Shown: in pieces, positions 24,261 through 33,817 of the stretch
Position numbering within the stretch: the stretch's first letter is position 1
Layout: the number at the start of each line of letters is the position of its first letter
DNA from: Algoriphagus chordae
Lineage (GTDB): Bacteria > Bacteroidota > Bacteroidia > Cytophagales > Cyclobacteriaceae
Length of the DNA stretch: 42,599 bases
Direction: 5' to 3'
Assembly: GCF_003254055.1 (NCBI RefSeq)
Contig: NZ_QKZT01000029.1
Location: 1-42,599 of the forward strand
Made by a program: the position numbers and the translations under genes
The notes under the pieces: generated by a model
Told to the model about the DNA's origin: nothing
Database searches by the model: none
Seen by the model: the letters and a program-made list of their open reading frames with translations, nothing else

Positions 24261-24905
24261 ATGAAAATTCTTCTGCTAACAGTTTTCCTTTTTTGCTCCG
24301 CCTTTTTCACCTGCGGAAAAGAAACTGATAAGCGAGTGATTTTCTTCCTTCACAATCGATTCTTAGAAGAACATGCGCTTGATGATTTGCATCCTGAGTT
24401 TGGTCGCACGGAATACCGGGAGATAATTTCCGAATTCGAAAGTCAGGGATTTAAGGTCTTATCCGAGATAAGAAATGGGAATGTAAACGCTAGAGAATAC
24501 GCAGTAAGAATTGTAAACCAGATTGACAGCCTAATTGCCAGCGGAATTGAGCCTAAGAGAATAACGGTCGTTGGCACTTCCAAGGGAGGTTACATCGCTC
24601 AGTATGTGTCCACTTTGGCGAGCAAGACAGATCTGAATTTTGTATTCATAGCCAGTTTTCAGGACAGTGACATCCAGAATATTCCAGAGATCAACTTTTG
24701 TGGAAATATTCTCACGATTTACGAGAAATCAGATCCTTTTGCTGTTTCTGCCTTAGCACGAAAAAAGACCTCTACCTGCGATATCAAACACTTTCGAGAA
24801 ATTGAATTGAATACTGGACTGGGCCACGGATTTTTGTTCAAACCCCTAGATGTCTGGATGGAACCTACCATGAAATGGGCCAATGGAAATTATTCGCTAG
24901 ACTAA
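24261..24905 (+). CDS. alpha/beta hydrolase-like secreted protein
   Basis: A 214-residue protein with an N-terminal export signal (MKILLLTVFLFCSAFFTCG); Cys18 could be a lipidation site but the lipobox AFFTC is not ideal. The fold is suggested by VIFFLHNRF on the first strand, a nucleophile-elbow-like motif VVGTSKGGYIAQYV (Ser in GTSKG), an acid candidate YEKSDPF and a late His in GLGHGFLF. These four fit a small alpha/beta hydrolase. The substrate is unknown. The 24906-25265 gap that follows has no gene or clear structure. Confidence 0.7.
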   Translation: MKILLLTVFLFCSAFFTCGKETDKRVIFFLHNRFLEEHALDDLHPEFGRTEYREIISEFESQGFKVLSEIRNGNVNAREYAVRIVNQIDSLIASGIEPKRITVVGTSKGGYIAQYVSTLASKTDLNFVFIASFQDSDIQNIPEINFCGNILTIYEKSDPFAVSALARKKTSTCDIKHFREIELNTGLGHGFLFKPLDVWMEPTMKWANGNYSLD

Positions 24906-25265
24906 AAAGTACTGAAAATTTAGAAAATGCTATGCCTTCTACTTATTTCTCTGCAAGCATGAAAACAGCCCAGCCCGACATTTCAAGGCCAATAATTTGA
25001 TTTTCAAACAACATTAAAGCGTTTTGATCTTTTCAGGAGATTTTTTTTGTCCAGAATTCGGGATATCTTGAGCTTAGCTTTTTTGAAGGATAGAGGAGAT
25101 GGGCAGTACTGAGAAGTAGATTTTTTTTAGAAGCAAAAACTTTTGATCCCCAGTAATCCCCAAGCAAGACCGGAAAGCTCTAGCGGCTAATCGATCAGAA
25201 AAAATGCTGTTGAAGATCAAGAATCAGCCAGCAGAGTAAATGCAAAAACCACCCTATCTACTATT

Positions 25266-26054
25266 ATGAAAATTAAAACATCAGTTCTAGCTATTATTTT
25301 TTCTATTATGGTTTCCAACCCGACATTTAGTCAAATAGACGTCAACATAACCGACATAGAAACCGATGAAACCATTCCTTTTAGCAGGATTTATGAAACA
25401 TATAAGTTAGACAAGGAACTTCCTACTTTGGTCATCACCTGGAGTGCTAAATGGTGCTCCCCATGCATGCAACTAATAGAACGCTACAATAAATGTGATC
25501 TGTCCATGCTAAATGTAATCACGGTTAATGTTGATACTGAAGAATATTTGGATGAGGTGCTAGACGATGGATATCATCAGGACTGGGACAACACCTATAA
25601 TTTCCACGGAAATATTGGGGAAGATGAAAAAGGCTTCGACAATGTGTTTAATGTCAAATCAGCTCCATTAATCCTTTATTTAGACAATGGAAAAATTAAT
25701 GACGCAACTGTGAGTTATTCTGTTTATCCATACAAGCTATTACAAGCCGGCCGAATAAATGATATAGAATTCATCTGGGATAGTGCCGAAGACCTAAATT
25801 CCCTAGCTTGGAGTTATTACAACACAGAAAATGACCCAGCAAGATTAAATGAAGCCATTAAATGGGTTAAGCGTTCAATTGACTTAAGGGAAAACTACAG
25901 TAATACAGATACTTATGCCGCTTTACTTTTTAAAACAGGTGAGTACACCAATGCACTAAAGGCTGCTAAGCAAGCTATAGAAATAGCAAAATCGAAGGGG
26001 CAGGATTATGAAAGCACAACCGATTTGATTAACAAGATCATAGAAAAACTCTAA
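25266..26054 (+). CDS. periplasmic thioredoxin-fold protein with C-terminal TPR-like helices
   Basis: A 262-residue protein with a signal peptide (KTSVLAIIFSIMVSNPTFS), then a thioredoxin domain with the redox motif WCSPC (Cys64, Cys67), ITVNVDTEEY and a cis-Pro loop KSAPLILYLD. The last ~90 residues are helical and repeat-like (DLNSLAWSYYNTENDPARLNEAIKWV, TYAALLFKTGEYTNALKAAKQAIEIA), consistent with two TPR units. It is likely a periplasmic disulfide reductase or isomerase whose helical part binds a partner. No cytochrome biogenesis gene is near, so the partner is unknown. Confidence 0.83.
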   Translation: MKIKTSVLAIIFSIMVSNPTFSQIDVNITDIETDETIPFSRIYETYKLDKELPTLVITWSAKWCSPCMQLIERYNKCDLSMLNVITVNVDTEEYLDEVLDDGYHQDWDNTYNFHGNIGEDEKGFDNVFNVKSAPLILYLDNGKINDATVSYSVYPYKLLQAGRINDIEFIWDSAEDLNSLAWSYYNTENDPARLNEAIKWVKRSIDLRENYSNTDTYAALLFKTGEYTNALKAAKQAIEIAKSKGQDYESTTDLINKIIEKL

Positions 26055-26218
26055 ATCACTAGCTCATCAGTATCAAGCTGATATCCTATTCTGCAGAGAA
26101 TTTCTTGGCGCAAGGCTTCTCGATACTTCAGCAAATGTTGTCTATTAATGTAACTATTAGCCTCTACCCTATACTCAATTGCTATTTCTGAAGGCATTAG
26201 GGCAAAGCAGTTTTTCAT
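26051..26218 (-). CDS. possible 55-residue protein in the gap before the decarboxylase
   Basis: A short minus-strand frame starting with ATG at 26218 and ending at 26051, overlapping the thioredoxin gene's stop tail to tail by four bases. It reads MKNCFALMPSEIAIEY, then a helical charged part (LLKYREALRQEILCRIGYQL) and ends DELVI. Composition is protein-like and the internal codons are ordinary, but no family is recognised and no ribosome site is clear. It may be a chance frame. The rest of 26219-26379 is AT-rich with no feature seen. Confidence 0.25.
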   Translation of the reverse strand: MKNCFALMPSEIAIEYRVEANSYINRQHLLKYREALRQEILCRIGYQLDTDELVI

Positions 26219-26379
26219 TTGTATCATTTATAAAGGCTTCAATCAGTTTTTATAAAAATCTCAGTGGCTCCACCTCCTTGTTTGATTATTTAAAAGTATA
26301 GAAACATCCTTATCTTGAGTAAATGAGCTCTAAGCAGCTAGTGCACACTCAATTAATAACTGATTAAAAAAGCAATAGT

Positions 26380-27861
26380 ATGGCAGACATAAGAAAATCA
26401 TCCATCGAAATTGAAAAGGAAGAATTTCGAAAAATTGGTCATCAATTAATAGATGATATTTCGGATTTCATCAGCTCCATAGATCAGAAACCTGTCAGTC
26501 CTAATGAAAGCCCGAGTCAACTGCAAGCTTTAATAGGCAACTTATCTTTGCCTGAAAATGGAAAGCCTGCCAGAGAATTGATTTCTAAAGCTACTGCTCT
26601 ATTATTCAACCATTCTTTACTCAATGGACATCCTAAATTTTTGGGCTACATCACTTCCTCTGCAGCACCGATGGGGGCCTTAGCAGATTTGCTGGCTGCA
26701 AGCGTCAATCCTAATGTGGGAGCACAAATTTTAAGTCCCATTGCAACAGAAATTGAGAAGCAAACTATCCGATGGCTAGCTGAATTTATAGGCGTATCAG
26801 CAGACTATGGAGGCTTGTTGGTGAGCGGGGGCAATATGGCAAATTTCACCGCCTTTCTAGCCGCCAGAACAGCAAAGGCGCCAAAGAGCTTCAAGGAAGA
26901 TGGAATTCAAGGTACGTCGAAGAAACTAACTGTTTACTGTTCTAAAACCACCCATACCTGGATTGAAAAAGCAGTCATTTTATTTGGTTTAGGTTCCAAG
27001 TCTATTCGATGGATTCAAACTGATGATTCAAATAGGATGGACATTAATGTTTTAGAAAAAACCCTCCAAGCTGATTTAGATGACAATTGTATTCCCTTGA
27101 TGGTAGTTGGCACTGCTGGTGACGTGAGTACCGGAGTTGTTGATAATTTGACTGAGATAGCCGCTATTTGTAAAAGATATGACCTGTGGTTCCATATAGA
27201 TGGAGCCTATGGGGCTCCCGCTGCGATTATCCCAAAACTAAAGTCCTTATTTGCAGGGATAAAAGATGCTGATTCTATAGCACTAGATCCACACAAATGG
27301 CTGTATAGTCCTCTTGAAGCTGGCTGTGCCTTAGTTAAAAACCCGCAGCATTTAATAGATACTTATAGTTCCCATCCTGAGTATTACAACTTCAGTAATA
27401 CCGGAGAGGGATCAGCACAAAACTTCTATGAGTATGGACTCCAAAACTCTCGTGGTTTTAGAGCTTTAAAGGTCTGGTTGACCTTGCAGCAGGTAGGTAG
27501 ATCTGGTTATGAAAAACTTATTAGCAAAGACATAGAGCTTTCCGAAATGCTTTTTGAGCTCGCCAAAAAACACCCGGAATTGGAAGCTGTCACTCAAAAT
27601 TTAAGCATTACAACTTTCAGATACATCCCGTCTGGAGAAGCTCAAACCAAAGAGATTCTCAATAAACTAAATGAGGACCTACTCAATGAATTACAGACTG
27701 GCGGAGAGCTATTTCTATCAAATGCCATAGTGTTTGAAAAGTACTGTTTACGGGCTTGTTTTGTCAATTTCAGGACTTCCCAAGAAGATGTCAAAGAAAT
27801 TATTGAGGTCATTATTCGGGAAGGAAGAAAAGCTTATTCAAAACTCTCACAACCAGACTAA
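26380..27861 (+). CDS. PLP-dependent group II amino acid decarboxylase (aromatic amino acid type)
   Basis: A 493-residue decarboxylase. Key residues: His192 (TTHTWIEKAV), which stacks on the cofactor; Asp274 (HIDGAYG), which pairs with the PLP ring; and Lys306 (LDPHKWLYSP), which forms the Schiff base. The N-terminal FLGYITSSAAPMGALADLLAASVNP is the dimer and substrate region common to tyrosine, tryptophan or DOPA decarboxylases. No signal peptide is seen, so it is cytosolic. It is followed by an isochorismatase-like hydrolase 84 bp downstream and could share its transcript. The exact substrate cannot be read from the sequence. Confidence 0.9.
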   Translation: MADIRKSSIEIEKEEFRKIGHQLIDDISDFISSIDQKPVSPNESPSQLQALIGNLSLPENGKPARELISKATALLFNHSLLNGHPKFLGYITSSAAPMGALADLLAASVNPNVGAQILSPIATEIEKQTIRWLAEFIGVSADYGGLLVSGGNMANFTAFLAARTAKAPKSFKEDGIQGTSKKLTVYCSKTTHTWIEKAVILFGLGSKSIRWIQTDDSNRMDINVLEKTLQADLDDNCIPLMVVGTAGDVSTGVVDNLTEIAAICKRYDLWFHIDGAYGAPAAIIPKLKSLFAGIKDADSIALDPHKWLYSPLEAGCALVKNPQHLIDTYSSHPEYYNFSNTGEGSAQNFYEYGLQNSRGFRALKVWLTLQQVGRSGYEKLISKDIELSEMLFELAKKHPELEAVTQNLSITTFRYIPSGEAQTKEILNKLNEDLLNELQTGGELFLSNAIVFEKYCLRACFVNFRTSQEDVKEIIEVIIREGRKAYSKLSQPD

Positions 27862-27945
27862 TACACTTAGATCTGACGAATGGAGGAGTAGTAAGAATGA
27901 GGTATAAACATAAAGTGGATATTTGAAGGATCGAATAAGAAAGTT

Positions 27946-28497
27946 ATGGGAAACAAAAAAGCTTTATTGGTAATCGACATGCAGAAAGGCTCCTTTACCA
28001 CCCAAACCCCTAGATTTGACACTGCTGGAGTTGTCAAGCGAATAAATGATCTAGCCAAGCTATTTCGGGACTTGAACTATCCAGTGATTTTTATCCAACA
28101 CAATGGAAGCGGTTCAGGACATTTTGAAAAAAATGCTCCTGATTGGGAAAACTTGGACGAGCTGAGCATAGCTCCCTCAGATCTTTGTATTGACAAATGT
28201 GCCAACGATGCGTTTTACAATTCCGAACTCCTCTCTACTCTAAAAGGCTTAGACGTCAGCGAATTATTTATCACAGGATGCGCAACAGACTTTTGTGTAG
28301 AATCAACAATTCAATCCGCCTTGACTAAGGACTTTATTATTACAGTAGTGAAAGACGGTCATACCACGGGAGATAGGCCGCATTTGAAAGCAGAACAAGT
28401 TATTGAACATCACAATTGGATTTGGCAAAATATGATTCCGACAAAGGGTCAGATTAGAGTTGAGACTACTGAAGAAATAAAAGGAATTCTGCTATAA
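27946..28497 (+). CDS. isochorismatase-like cysteine hydrolase
   Basis: A 183-residue hydrolase with the triad of the family: Asp11 (LLVIDMQKG), Lys84 (DKCANDAF) and Cys117 (TGCATDFCVEST). It has the cis-peptide neighbour ITGCATDFC. Family members cleave amides or ureas such as nicotinamide or small carbamoyl compounds; true isochorismatases are a minority. It lies downstream of the PLP decarboxylase, but a joint pathway is only a guess. No signal peptide is present. Confidence 0.88.
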   Translation: MGNKKALLVIDMQKGSFTTQTPRFDTAGVVKRINDLAKLFRDLNYPVIFIQHNGSGSGHFEKNAPDWENLDELSIAPSDLCIDKCANDAFYNSELLSTLKGLDVSELFITGCATDFCVESTIQSALTKDFIITVVKDGHTTGDRPHLKAEQVIEHHNWIWQNMIPTKGQIRVETTEEIKGILL

Positions 28498-28608
28498 CTC
28501 CTATAAAAACAATGGCATAAGATATTTAGCCAGAGCAGAAGAGCGCTCGATCGGGAATATTTTATCTATATTAAGACATAAATACTGTTAGAATTTAACT
28601 CTTCAATT

Positions 28609-30225
28609 ATGAAAAACTACCTTACATTTTTAGTGTCAATACTATTTTTCAGCTGTGCAGGCGACAAAGAAGGGGAGTCTGAATTAGCCCAAGTTGAGCA
28701 AGTCACCCTAGCCAAGCATCTAGAACGCTTAGCTTCAGATGATTTTATGGGAAGAAAACCTTTTACAGAAGGGGAAGTACTCACGGTTAACTATTTGAAA
28801 GATGAGTTTGAGAAATTGGGACTGACGCCGGGAAATGGAGATAGTTATTTTCAAGATGTTCCCATGGTAGAAATCTCAGGAACTCCTTCGGAGCACATGA
28901 TTATCTTTGGTGAAAATGGGAGTTTCGATCTAACCGTCTCGAAAGATTTTGTCGCTACTTCAAACAAACAATCAGCAAACATAAGTCTTGAAAATTCTGA
29001 CTTGGTATTTGCTGGTTATGGCGTGGTAGCTCCAGAGTATGGCTGGGATGATTATGCAGGCGTAGATTGGGAAGGTAAAACCGCAGTAGTTCTGATCAAT
29101 GACCCAGGTTTTCAATCTGGAGATTCTACCCTATTCAAGGGCGACGAAATGACCTACTATGGGCGCTGGACCTACAAATACGAAGAAGCTGCCAGACAAG
29201 GTGCTGCTGGACTGATAATAATCCACGATACTGAACCTGCCTCTTATGGCTGGAATGTAATTGAATCTAGTTGGGCAGGCACCCGATTAATTATTCCTAG
29301 TGACTTACCTCTACTAGAAGTAGAATCTTGGATCAGTGCTGAGAGCGCTCAGAAAATGTTTGCAGAATCTGCGATGAAAGGTCAGGATTATAAAGTCCTT
29401 TCTAGGAATAAGGACTTCAAGCCTATCCCATTAGATCTCAGCGTATCTGTATCCATTGAAAACAAATTTAAGAAAGACGTTTCCAAGAATGTAGTTGCCA
29501 TGATACCTGGTACAGACAGAAAAGATGAGTTCATTATATACTCCGCTCACTGGGATCATTTTGGTATTGGAAAACCAATTGATGGAGACTCTATCTACAA
29601 TGGCGCAGTAGATAATGCCTCTGGTACAGCTGCACTTTTGGCTATAGCTGAAGCATTCAAAAAAAGTGAGCAGACAAAGCGTTCGATCATATTTATAGCA
29701 GTTACTGCAGAAGAGCAGGGTTTGCTAGGCTCGGCATATTACGCCGAAAACCCAATTTTCGACCCTAAAAAAACTGTAGCAAATATCAATATAGATGCGC
29801 TAGCTAGTCCAGGAGAAATGAAAGATCTCACGATTACAGGTTTTGGACATTCTGAAATGGATGAGTATGCCAAAGAGGCTGCACTAGAGCAAGGGAGATA
29901 CATTATCCCAGATCCGGATGCAGCTAAAGGACATTTCTTTAGATCAGATCATTTCAACTTTGCCAAAATTGGAATCCCTGCTATGTATGCTGGGGGAACC
30001 TATGAGGGCTTTGAAATAAGCATTGCCGATATGACTGCCTTTAAAAGATCATTCGGAACCAATAAGTATCATCAACCTTCCGATGAATACGATCCAGAAA
30101 CGACTAACCTGGATGGAGTAAGATTAGACTTACAATTGTTTTTCAATGTGGGCTTTAAATTGGCTAATGAGGATTATTTCCCAAAATGGTATGAGGGAAG
30201 CGAATTTAAGGCAGCTAGGGAGTAA
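28609..30225 (+). CDS. M28-family metallopeptidase lipoprotein with PA domain
   Basis: A 538-residue exopeptidase. The signal peptide ends in the lipobox FFSC (Cys16), so it is likely membrane anchored outside the cytoplasm. A protease-associated (PA) domain covers about residues 130-260 (LVFAGYGVVAPEYGWDDYAG, GAAGLIIIHD). The M28 core carries the di-zinc ligands in SAHWDHFG, DNASGTAALLAIA, TAEEQGLLGS, NINIDAL and RSDHFNF. Such enzymes remove N-terminal residues from peptides for nutrition. It stands alone. Length and all metal sites are normal. Confidence 0.92.
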   Translation: MKNYLTFLVSILFFSCAGDKEGESELAQVEQVTLAKHLERLASDDFMGRKPFTEGEVLTVNYLKDEFEKLGLTPGNGDSYFQDVPMVEISGTPSEHMIIFGENGSFDLTVSKDFVATSNKQSANISLENSDLVFAGYGVVAPEYGWDDYAGVDWEGKTAVVLINDPGFQSGDSTLFKGDEMTYYGRWTYKYEEAARQGAAGLIIIHDTEPASYGWNVIESSWAGTRLIIPSDLPLLEVESWISAESAQKMFAESAMKGQDYKVLSRNKDFKPIPLDLSVSVSIENKFKKDVSKNVVAMIPGTDRKDEFIIYSAHWDHFGIGKPIDGDSIYNGAVDNASGTAALLAIAEAFKKSEQTKRSIIFIAVTAEEQGLLGSAYYAENPIFDPKKTVANINIDALASPGEMKDLTITGFGHSEMDEYAKEAALEQGRYIIPDPDAAKGHFFRSDHFNFAKIGIPAMYAGGTYEGFEISIADMTAFKRSFGTNKYHQPSDEYDPETTNLDGVRLDLQLFFNVGFKLANEDYFPKWYEGSEFKAARE

Positions 30226-30356
30226 ATAGGGTTTTGCCAGGCAATAATCAAAGTGACTTCAACGCTTGAGTTTATCTAACTTCAAGTCTCCTGAAATCCA
30301 CATATATTTCTTTACTATTCCCAATCCTTTTTGATTGACCTACGTACCCTTATTCT

Positions 30357-30668
30357 GTGAGAAAATTCCTAATACCAGCAATTGCTACAATTATTTTTAT
30401 CGCCGGATTAATTTCGCTGGCACTGCCATTTATACCTTTAGGTTGGCTGCTTATAGCACTTGCATCCTTACTGATGGCGCCATATTTCAAATTTATGAGA
30501 AGATTTATAGGCTGGCTTGCAGAGAAGGACAGCACAGGCTTTGTACAAAAAGCTGGTGAAAAAGCTTCAAGCCTGTATGAATGGGTAGGTGATCAAAAAA
30601 GAGCAGAAAAACTGGATGCTATCTTAGAGGAACATAGTACCAATCAAGAGCCCAATAAAAAGAGCTAG
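30357..30668 (+). CDS. small membrane protein, PGPGW-like
   Basis: A 103-residue protein starting with GTG at 30357; no upstream ATG fits. Two close hydrophobic segments (FLIPAIATIIFIAGLISLAL and PLGWLLIALASLLMAPYF) enclose FIPLGW, close to the PGPGW motif of a family of small membrane proteins. A cytosolic helical tail follows (AEKDSTGFVQKAGEKASSL, then AEKLDAILEEH). The function of the family is unknown. It converges with the small minus-strand frame at 30689. Confidence 0.7.
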   Translation: MRKFLIPAIATIIFIAGLISLALPFIPLGWLLIALASLLMAPYFKFMRRFIGWLAEKDSTGFVQKAGEKASSLYEWVGDQKRAEKLDAILEEHSTNQEPNKKS

Positions 30669-30688
30669 TACTAACTCATTTAGTGATG

Positions 30689-30883
30689 TTATCTACTTTT
30701 TTCAATAGTCTTTTTCCTGTCATTTTCTCTTTCAATTTTCTTATAATCTTCCTTAGTCGGTGGTTTTGCTCCTTCTGTATTGCCGGGTGTTTTCCGACTT
30801 GTACCCTTATCTACATCTTTCTCACCTTTCCCAGATGATAAAAATGGTAACATTCCAATTGCATGCTTATTTAATAGTAACAT
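30689..30883 (-). CDS. small lysine-rich hypothetical protein
   Basis: A 64-residue frame beginning with ATG at 30883. It starts hydrophobic (MLLLNKHAIGMLPFLSSG) and continues strongly charged and probably disordered (GEKDVDKGTSRKTPG, TKEDYKKIERENDRKKTIEKSR). No family is recognised. The gene would sit alone upstream of the PGPGW-like gene's 3' end. Codon use is plausible for a gene but the frame is short, so confidence is moderate at best. Confidence 0.4.
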   Translation of the reverse strand: MLLLNKHAIGMLPFLSSGKGEKDVDKGTSRKTPGNTEGAKPPTKEDYKKIERENDRKKTIEKSR

Positions 30884-30994
30884 AATGTGTTTGATTTAAA
30901 GTGTTATAGGAATTAATCGCCCCTCATTTCGATTGGGGATGTGCTTTTTAAGATTCAGAGGAAATTGTCTTTGCATTTCCATTTCCCTGCTAAT

Positions 30995-31333
30995 TCAAAT
31001 CTCCATTCCTTCAATTTCCTCTACAGGAACTCTTTTAATAAACTCGTCATAGTACGGATTGTCTTCATCAGAATAAGTCCCGTAGGCGTTAAGCAGAAAT
31101 CCCTTTTCTTCTCCCTCGCCATGCAATAGGTAAATCACAGCCATATCGGATGGGTCAGATTCACCTTCAAACCTATAAACCTTGACAATTTTCAATTCCT
31201 CAGGTTGATAGATTTTCTCCGAACCATCAAAACTTGCTCCTGCTCGCTTAATGTTTAACTCTTTTCCATAACCTCGTCCAGGAAGAATATTCAATACCTG
31301 AGAATAGGTAGTCATTGACTTGGATGTGCTCAT
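30995..31333 (-). CDS. conserved hypothetical protein (112 residues)
   Basis: A soluble protein starting with ATG at 31333. Seen: YSQVLNILPGRGYGKELNIKR and a compact beta-rich region (IVKVYRFEGESDPSDMAVIYLLHGEG, GFLLNAYGTYSDEDN), ending in VPVEEIEGMEI. The regular composition and lack of a signal indicate a real cytosolic protein; small Bacteroidota proteins with this outline exist, but I cannot name a function. The next 390 bp (31334-31722) carry no gene I can support. Confidence 0.65.
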   Translation of the reverse strand: MSTSKSMTTYSQVLNILPGRGYGKELNIKRAGASFDGSEKIYQPEELKIVKVYRFEGESDPSDMAVIYLLHGEGEEKGFLLNAYGTYSDEDNPYYDEFIKRVPVEEIEGMEI

Positions 31334-31722
31334 GATTTCTAATTTTTAGTGAATAAGATGCAGGAAGTCCCTGCTCTACTTGTTCACACAAGTCCAAGAC
31401 CAATTTTTACAAAAAATATTTTAACCATCACAAACAGTCCTAGGGGCTACTCAAGGCCAAAATCATTAGAGAAATTCAACAAGATAATCACAGGGAACAG
31501 TGGAGATTGCTCCCCTAAATGGGGCAATTACAAATATCCTTTTGCAAAGAACGTCTGAGGAACATCTTGTAAAAGATGCGCAATTAACATCTACTATCAG
31601 GAGTTTGGCTTACATAAAAGATGCTTTCTTGGTAATTACCATAGCCAATAGCCACAGAATCTGACTTATCTAATAATTCCTTATTTTAGGCTATTAGAAT
31701 TTTTAATTAAGCTTACTTTTTT

Positions 31723-32409
31723 ATGCCCAACAAATCCGAAGTACTGCAGCGCATGGACACGCTGGTTGAGGCTTGGAAAACCAACGATGATTCTCGTCAG
31801 GTCTTTTTGAGTTGCTATAGATTGATGACTGGGAATATGCTCGAAGCGCTCAACAAGGAGGCCTTTCATGATCCACAGTGGATCCACACCTTACTACACA
31901 GCTTTGCGGAATACTATTTTGACGCCTTAAATTGTTACGACTGCGGCAAACCCGTATCGAAGGTTTGGATGGAAGTTCATCAATACACCTTGGAACGAGA
32001 GCTCCGACATGTGCAGTATTTATTGATGGGCGTAAATGCCCATATCAACTACGATTTGGTACTCACCTTATATGATATGCTGCACCAAGACTGGCAGAAT
32101 CTAAGTCCCAAGGAACAAAAGCAACGCTATGAAGACCACTGTAAGGTAAATGAAATCATCGCGGCAACTATTGATAAGGTGCAAGATGAGTTACTCACTC
32201 CCGCCGATCCTGTGATGGGCTGGATAGATACAGCTTTTGGCAGAATGGATGAATACCTACTTTCCCGATTGATTACTAGTTGGCGGCAAGAAGTATGGGA
32301 TCAGGCATGCAGCATGATCCTCAGCGAAGAAAACCAGCGGGAAGTACTGCGTCTATCCATAGAAAACAGCGTAATCAAGCGAAACAAACTTATAGCACTG
32401 GATTTCTAA
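31723..32409 (+). CDS. DUF5995-family protein
   Basis: A 228-residue helical protein. The central stretch RHVQYLLMGVNAHINYDLVLTLYDML matches the DUF5995 signature, in which a histidine and asparagine within MNAHI are conserved. It has a zinc- or acid-enzyme-like look with scattered His and Asp (FHDPQWIH, EVHQYTLERELRH), but no activity is established. No signal peptide. It converges with the symporter gene at 32414, four bases away; no terminator separates them. Confidence 0.75.
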   Translation: MPNKSEVLQRMDTLVEAWKTNDDSRQVFLSCYRLMTGNMLEALNKEAFHDPQWIHTLLHSFAEYYFDALNCYDCGKPVSKVWMEVHQYTLERELRHVQYLLMGVNAHINYDLVLTLYDMLHQDWQNLSPKEQKQRYEDHCKVNEIIAATIDKVQDELLTPADPVMGWIDTAFGRMDEYLLSRLITSWRQEVWDQACSMILSEENQREVLRLSIENSVIKRNKLIALDF

Positions 32410-32413
32410 TTAC

Positions 32414-33589
32414 TTAAGCCGCGGTCTCCGTTTTGGTGATCTTATCTACCACCAAGGCAATTGCACCATCTCCGGTGACATTACAGGCCGTGCCGAAACT
32501 GTCCATCGCGATATATAGCGCAATCATCAATCCGATCATTTCTTCACTAAAACCTAGCATGGACTGAAGCAATCCAATGGCTGCCATAATTGCTCCTCCA
32601 GGTACTCCAGGAGCTGCAACCATCGCTATGCCCAGCATAAAAATAAAACCAGCAAACATTCCAAAATCATAAGGTAGACCATGCAAAATCATCAATGCCA
32701 TGGTACATGCGGTGATTTTCATGATACTACCCGATAGGTGAATGGTAGCACAAAGAGGAATCACAAAGCCAGCAATTTTAGGCGAAACACCATTTTTCTC
32801 AGCTTGCTCTAAGGTCACCGGAATGGTGGCTGCAGACGATTGTGTGCCCAAGGCTGTGAAATAGGCCGGCATCATATTTCCCAACAAACGCAAAGGGTTC
32901 TTCTGAACAATCGCTCCAGTGATTGAATATTGGAGTAGGAGCAGGAAAATATGCATCGCGAAAATCACCCCTATAATATTAAGGAATACAGAGAGTATAG
33001 AATACACCTGACCACTATAGGCCATATTCGCAAAAATACCTAAGATGAAAATCGGCAATAAGGGAACAATCACATTCTCGATCACTTGCATGATGATGGT
33101 CTCAAAGTTCTTCACCACCTTCTTCAGCATTGAATTCTCCTGATAGGAAAGTCCCAAACCAATCACAAAAGCCAGCACCAATGCAGACATCACATCTATC
33201 ACCGCTGGGATCGTTATACTAAAATAAGGCTCCAAATCCTTTCCATTCTCTGTGATCTCAGCTACCTCATTGACATGAGATGAAAGCAGAGAGGGGAAAA
33301 TAGTAGCCGAGGTGAAATAACTCATAAAGCCCGAAAAGATCGTGGATCCATAAGCAATAGCCGCAGTTATCAGCAGCATTCTCCCGGCACCTTTACCTAG
33401 ATCAGATATGGCCGGCATAATCAGCCCAAGTATAATGAGTGGAATAGCAAAGTTTAGAAATTGCCCAAAAAACGCATTGAATGTCGCAAAAATCCTATTG
33501 ATGGATTCTGGTAAGTAAAGTCCGAACACAATGCCCAAAACAATGGCGATAAATACTTTGAAGAGGAGATTGGAAAATAGTTGCTTCAT
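32414..33589 (-). CDS. dicarboxylate/amino acid:cation symporter (DAACS family)
   Basis: A 391-residue symporter with the start at 33589 (MKQLFSNLLFKVFIAIVLG); the frame to 33628 adds non-conserved residues. Eight membrane helices and two re-entrant loops are expected. Conserved parts seen: IPLIILGLIMPAISDLGKGAG, ALGTQSSAATIPVTLEQAEKNG (the serine-rich re-entrant loop), GSIMKITACTMALM, and FGTACNVTGDGAIALVV with the substrate-binding Asp. Likely substrates are glutamate, aspartate or C4-dicarboxylates taken up with Na+ or H+. It stands alone on the minus strand. Confidence 0.92.
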   Translation of the reverse strand: MKQLFSNLLFKVFIAIVLGIVFGLYLPESINRIFATFNAFFGQFLNFAIPLIILGLIMPAISDLGKGAGRMLLITAAIAYGSTIFSGFMSYFTSATIFPSLLSSHVNEVAEITENGKDLEPYFSITIPAVIDVMSALVLAFVIGLGLSYQENSMLKKVVKNFETIIMQVIENVIVPLLPIFILGIFANMAYSGQVYSILSVFLNIIGVIFAMHIFLLLLQYSITGAIVQKNPLRLLGNMMPAYFTALGTQSSAATIPVTLEQAEKNGVSPKIAGFVIPLCATIHLSGSIMKITACTMALMILHGLPYDFGMFAGFIFMLGIAMVAAPGVPGGAIMAAIGLLQSMLGFSEEMIGLMIALYIAMDSFGTACNVTGDGAIALVVDKITKTETAA

Positions 33590-33817
33590 TTTGTAGCTGA
33601 AATTCTGGATTTGAAAGCGATGCTGCACTTATTGAGATCGCTAAGATATAAGAATAGCTTATTAGAAATTAGCGCAATTGTATTAATTGCTTTCCAATCG
33701 ACTTCAAATATTCACAAAATGCAATTTCTAACTGTCCCCAATTTTTTACTTCTTTATGTTTTGTAGCAAAGTCTTTCATGTGCAATTTCACTTTTAGAAT
33801 TGCAAATCAACAATCAA

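Noticed and set aside
4435..28497. Siderophore or peptide biosynthesis cluster (MbtH, cyclodeaminase, decarboxylase, isochorismatase-like hydrolase)
   Set aside because: The genes are 6-20 kb apart, separated by unrelated genes and repeats, and there is no synthetase, carrier protein or receptor.
30335..30559. Alternative plus-strand frame over the PGPGW-like gene
   Set aside because: Overlaps in another frame a protein with two clear membrane helices and a family-like motif.
31349..31558. 69-codon frame in the gap before the DUF5995 gene
   Set aside because: Low-complexity composition, no recognisable motif and no start context.
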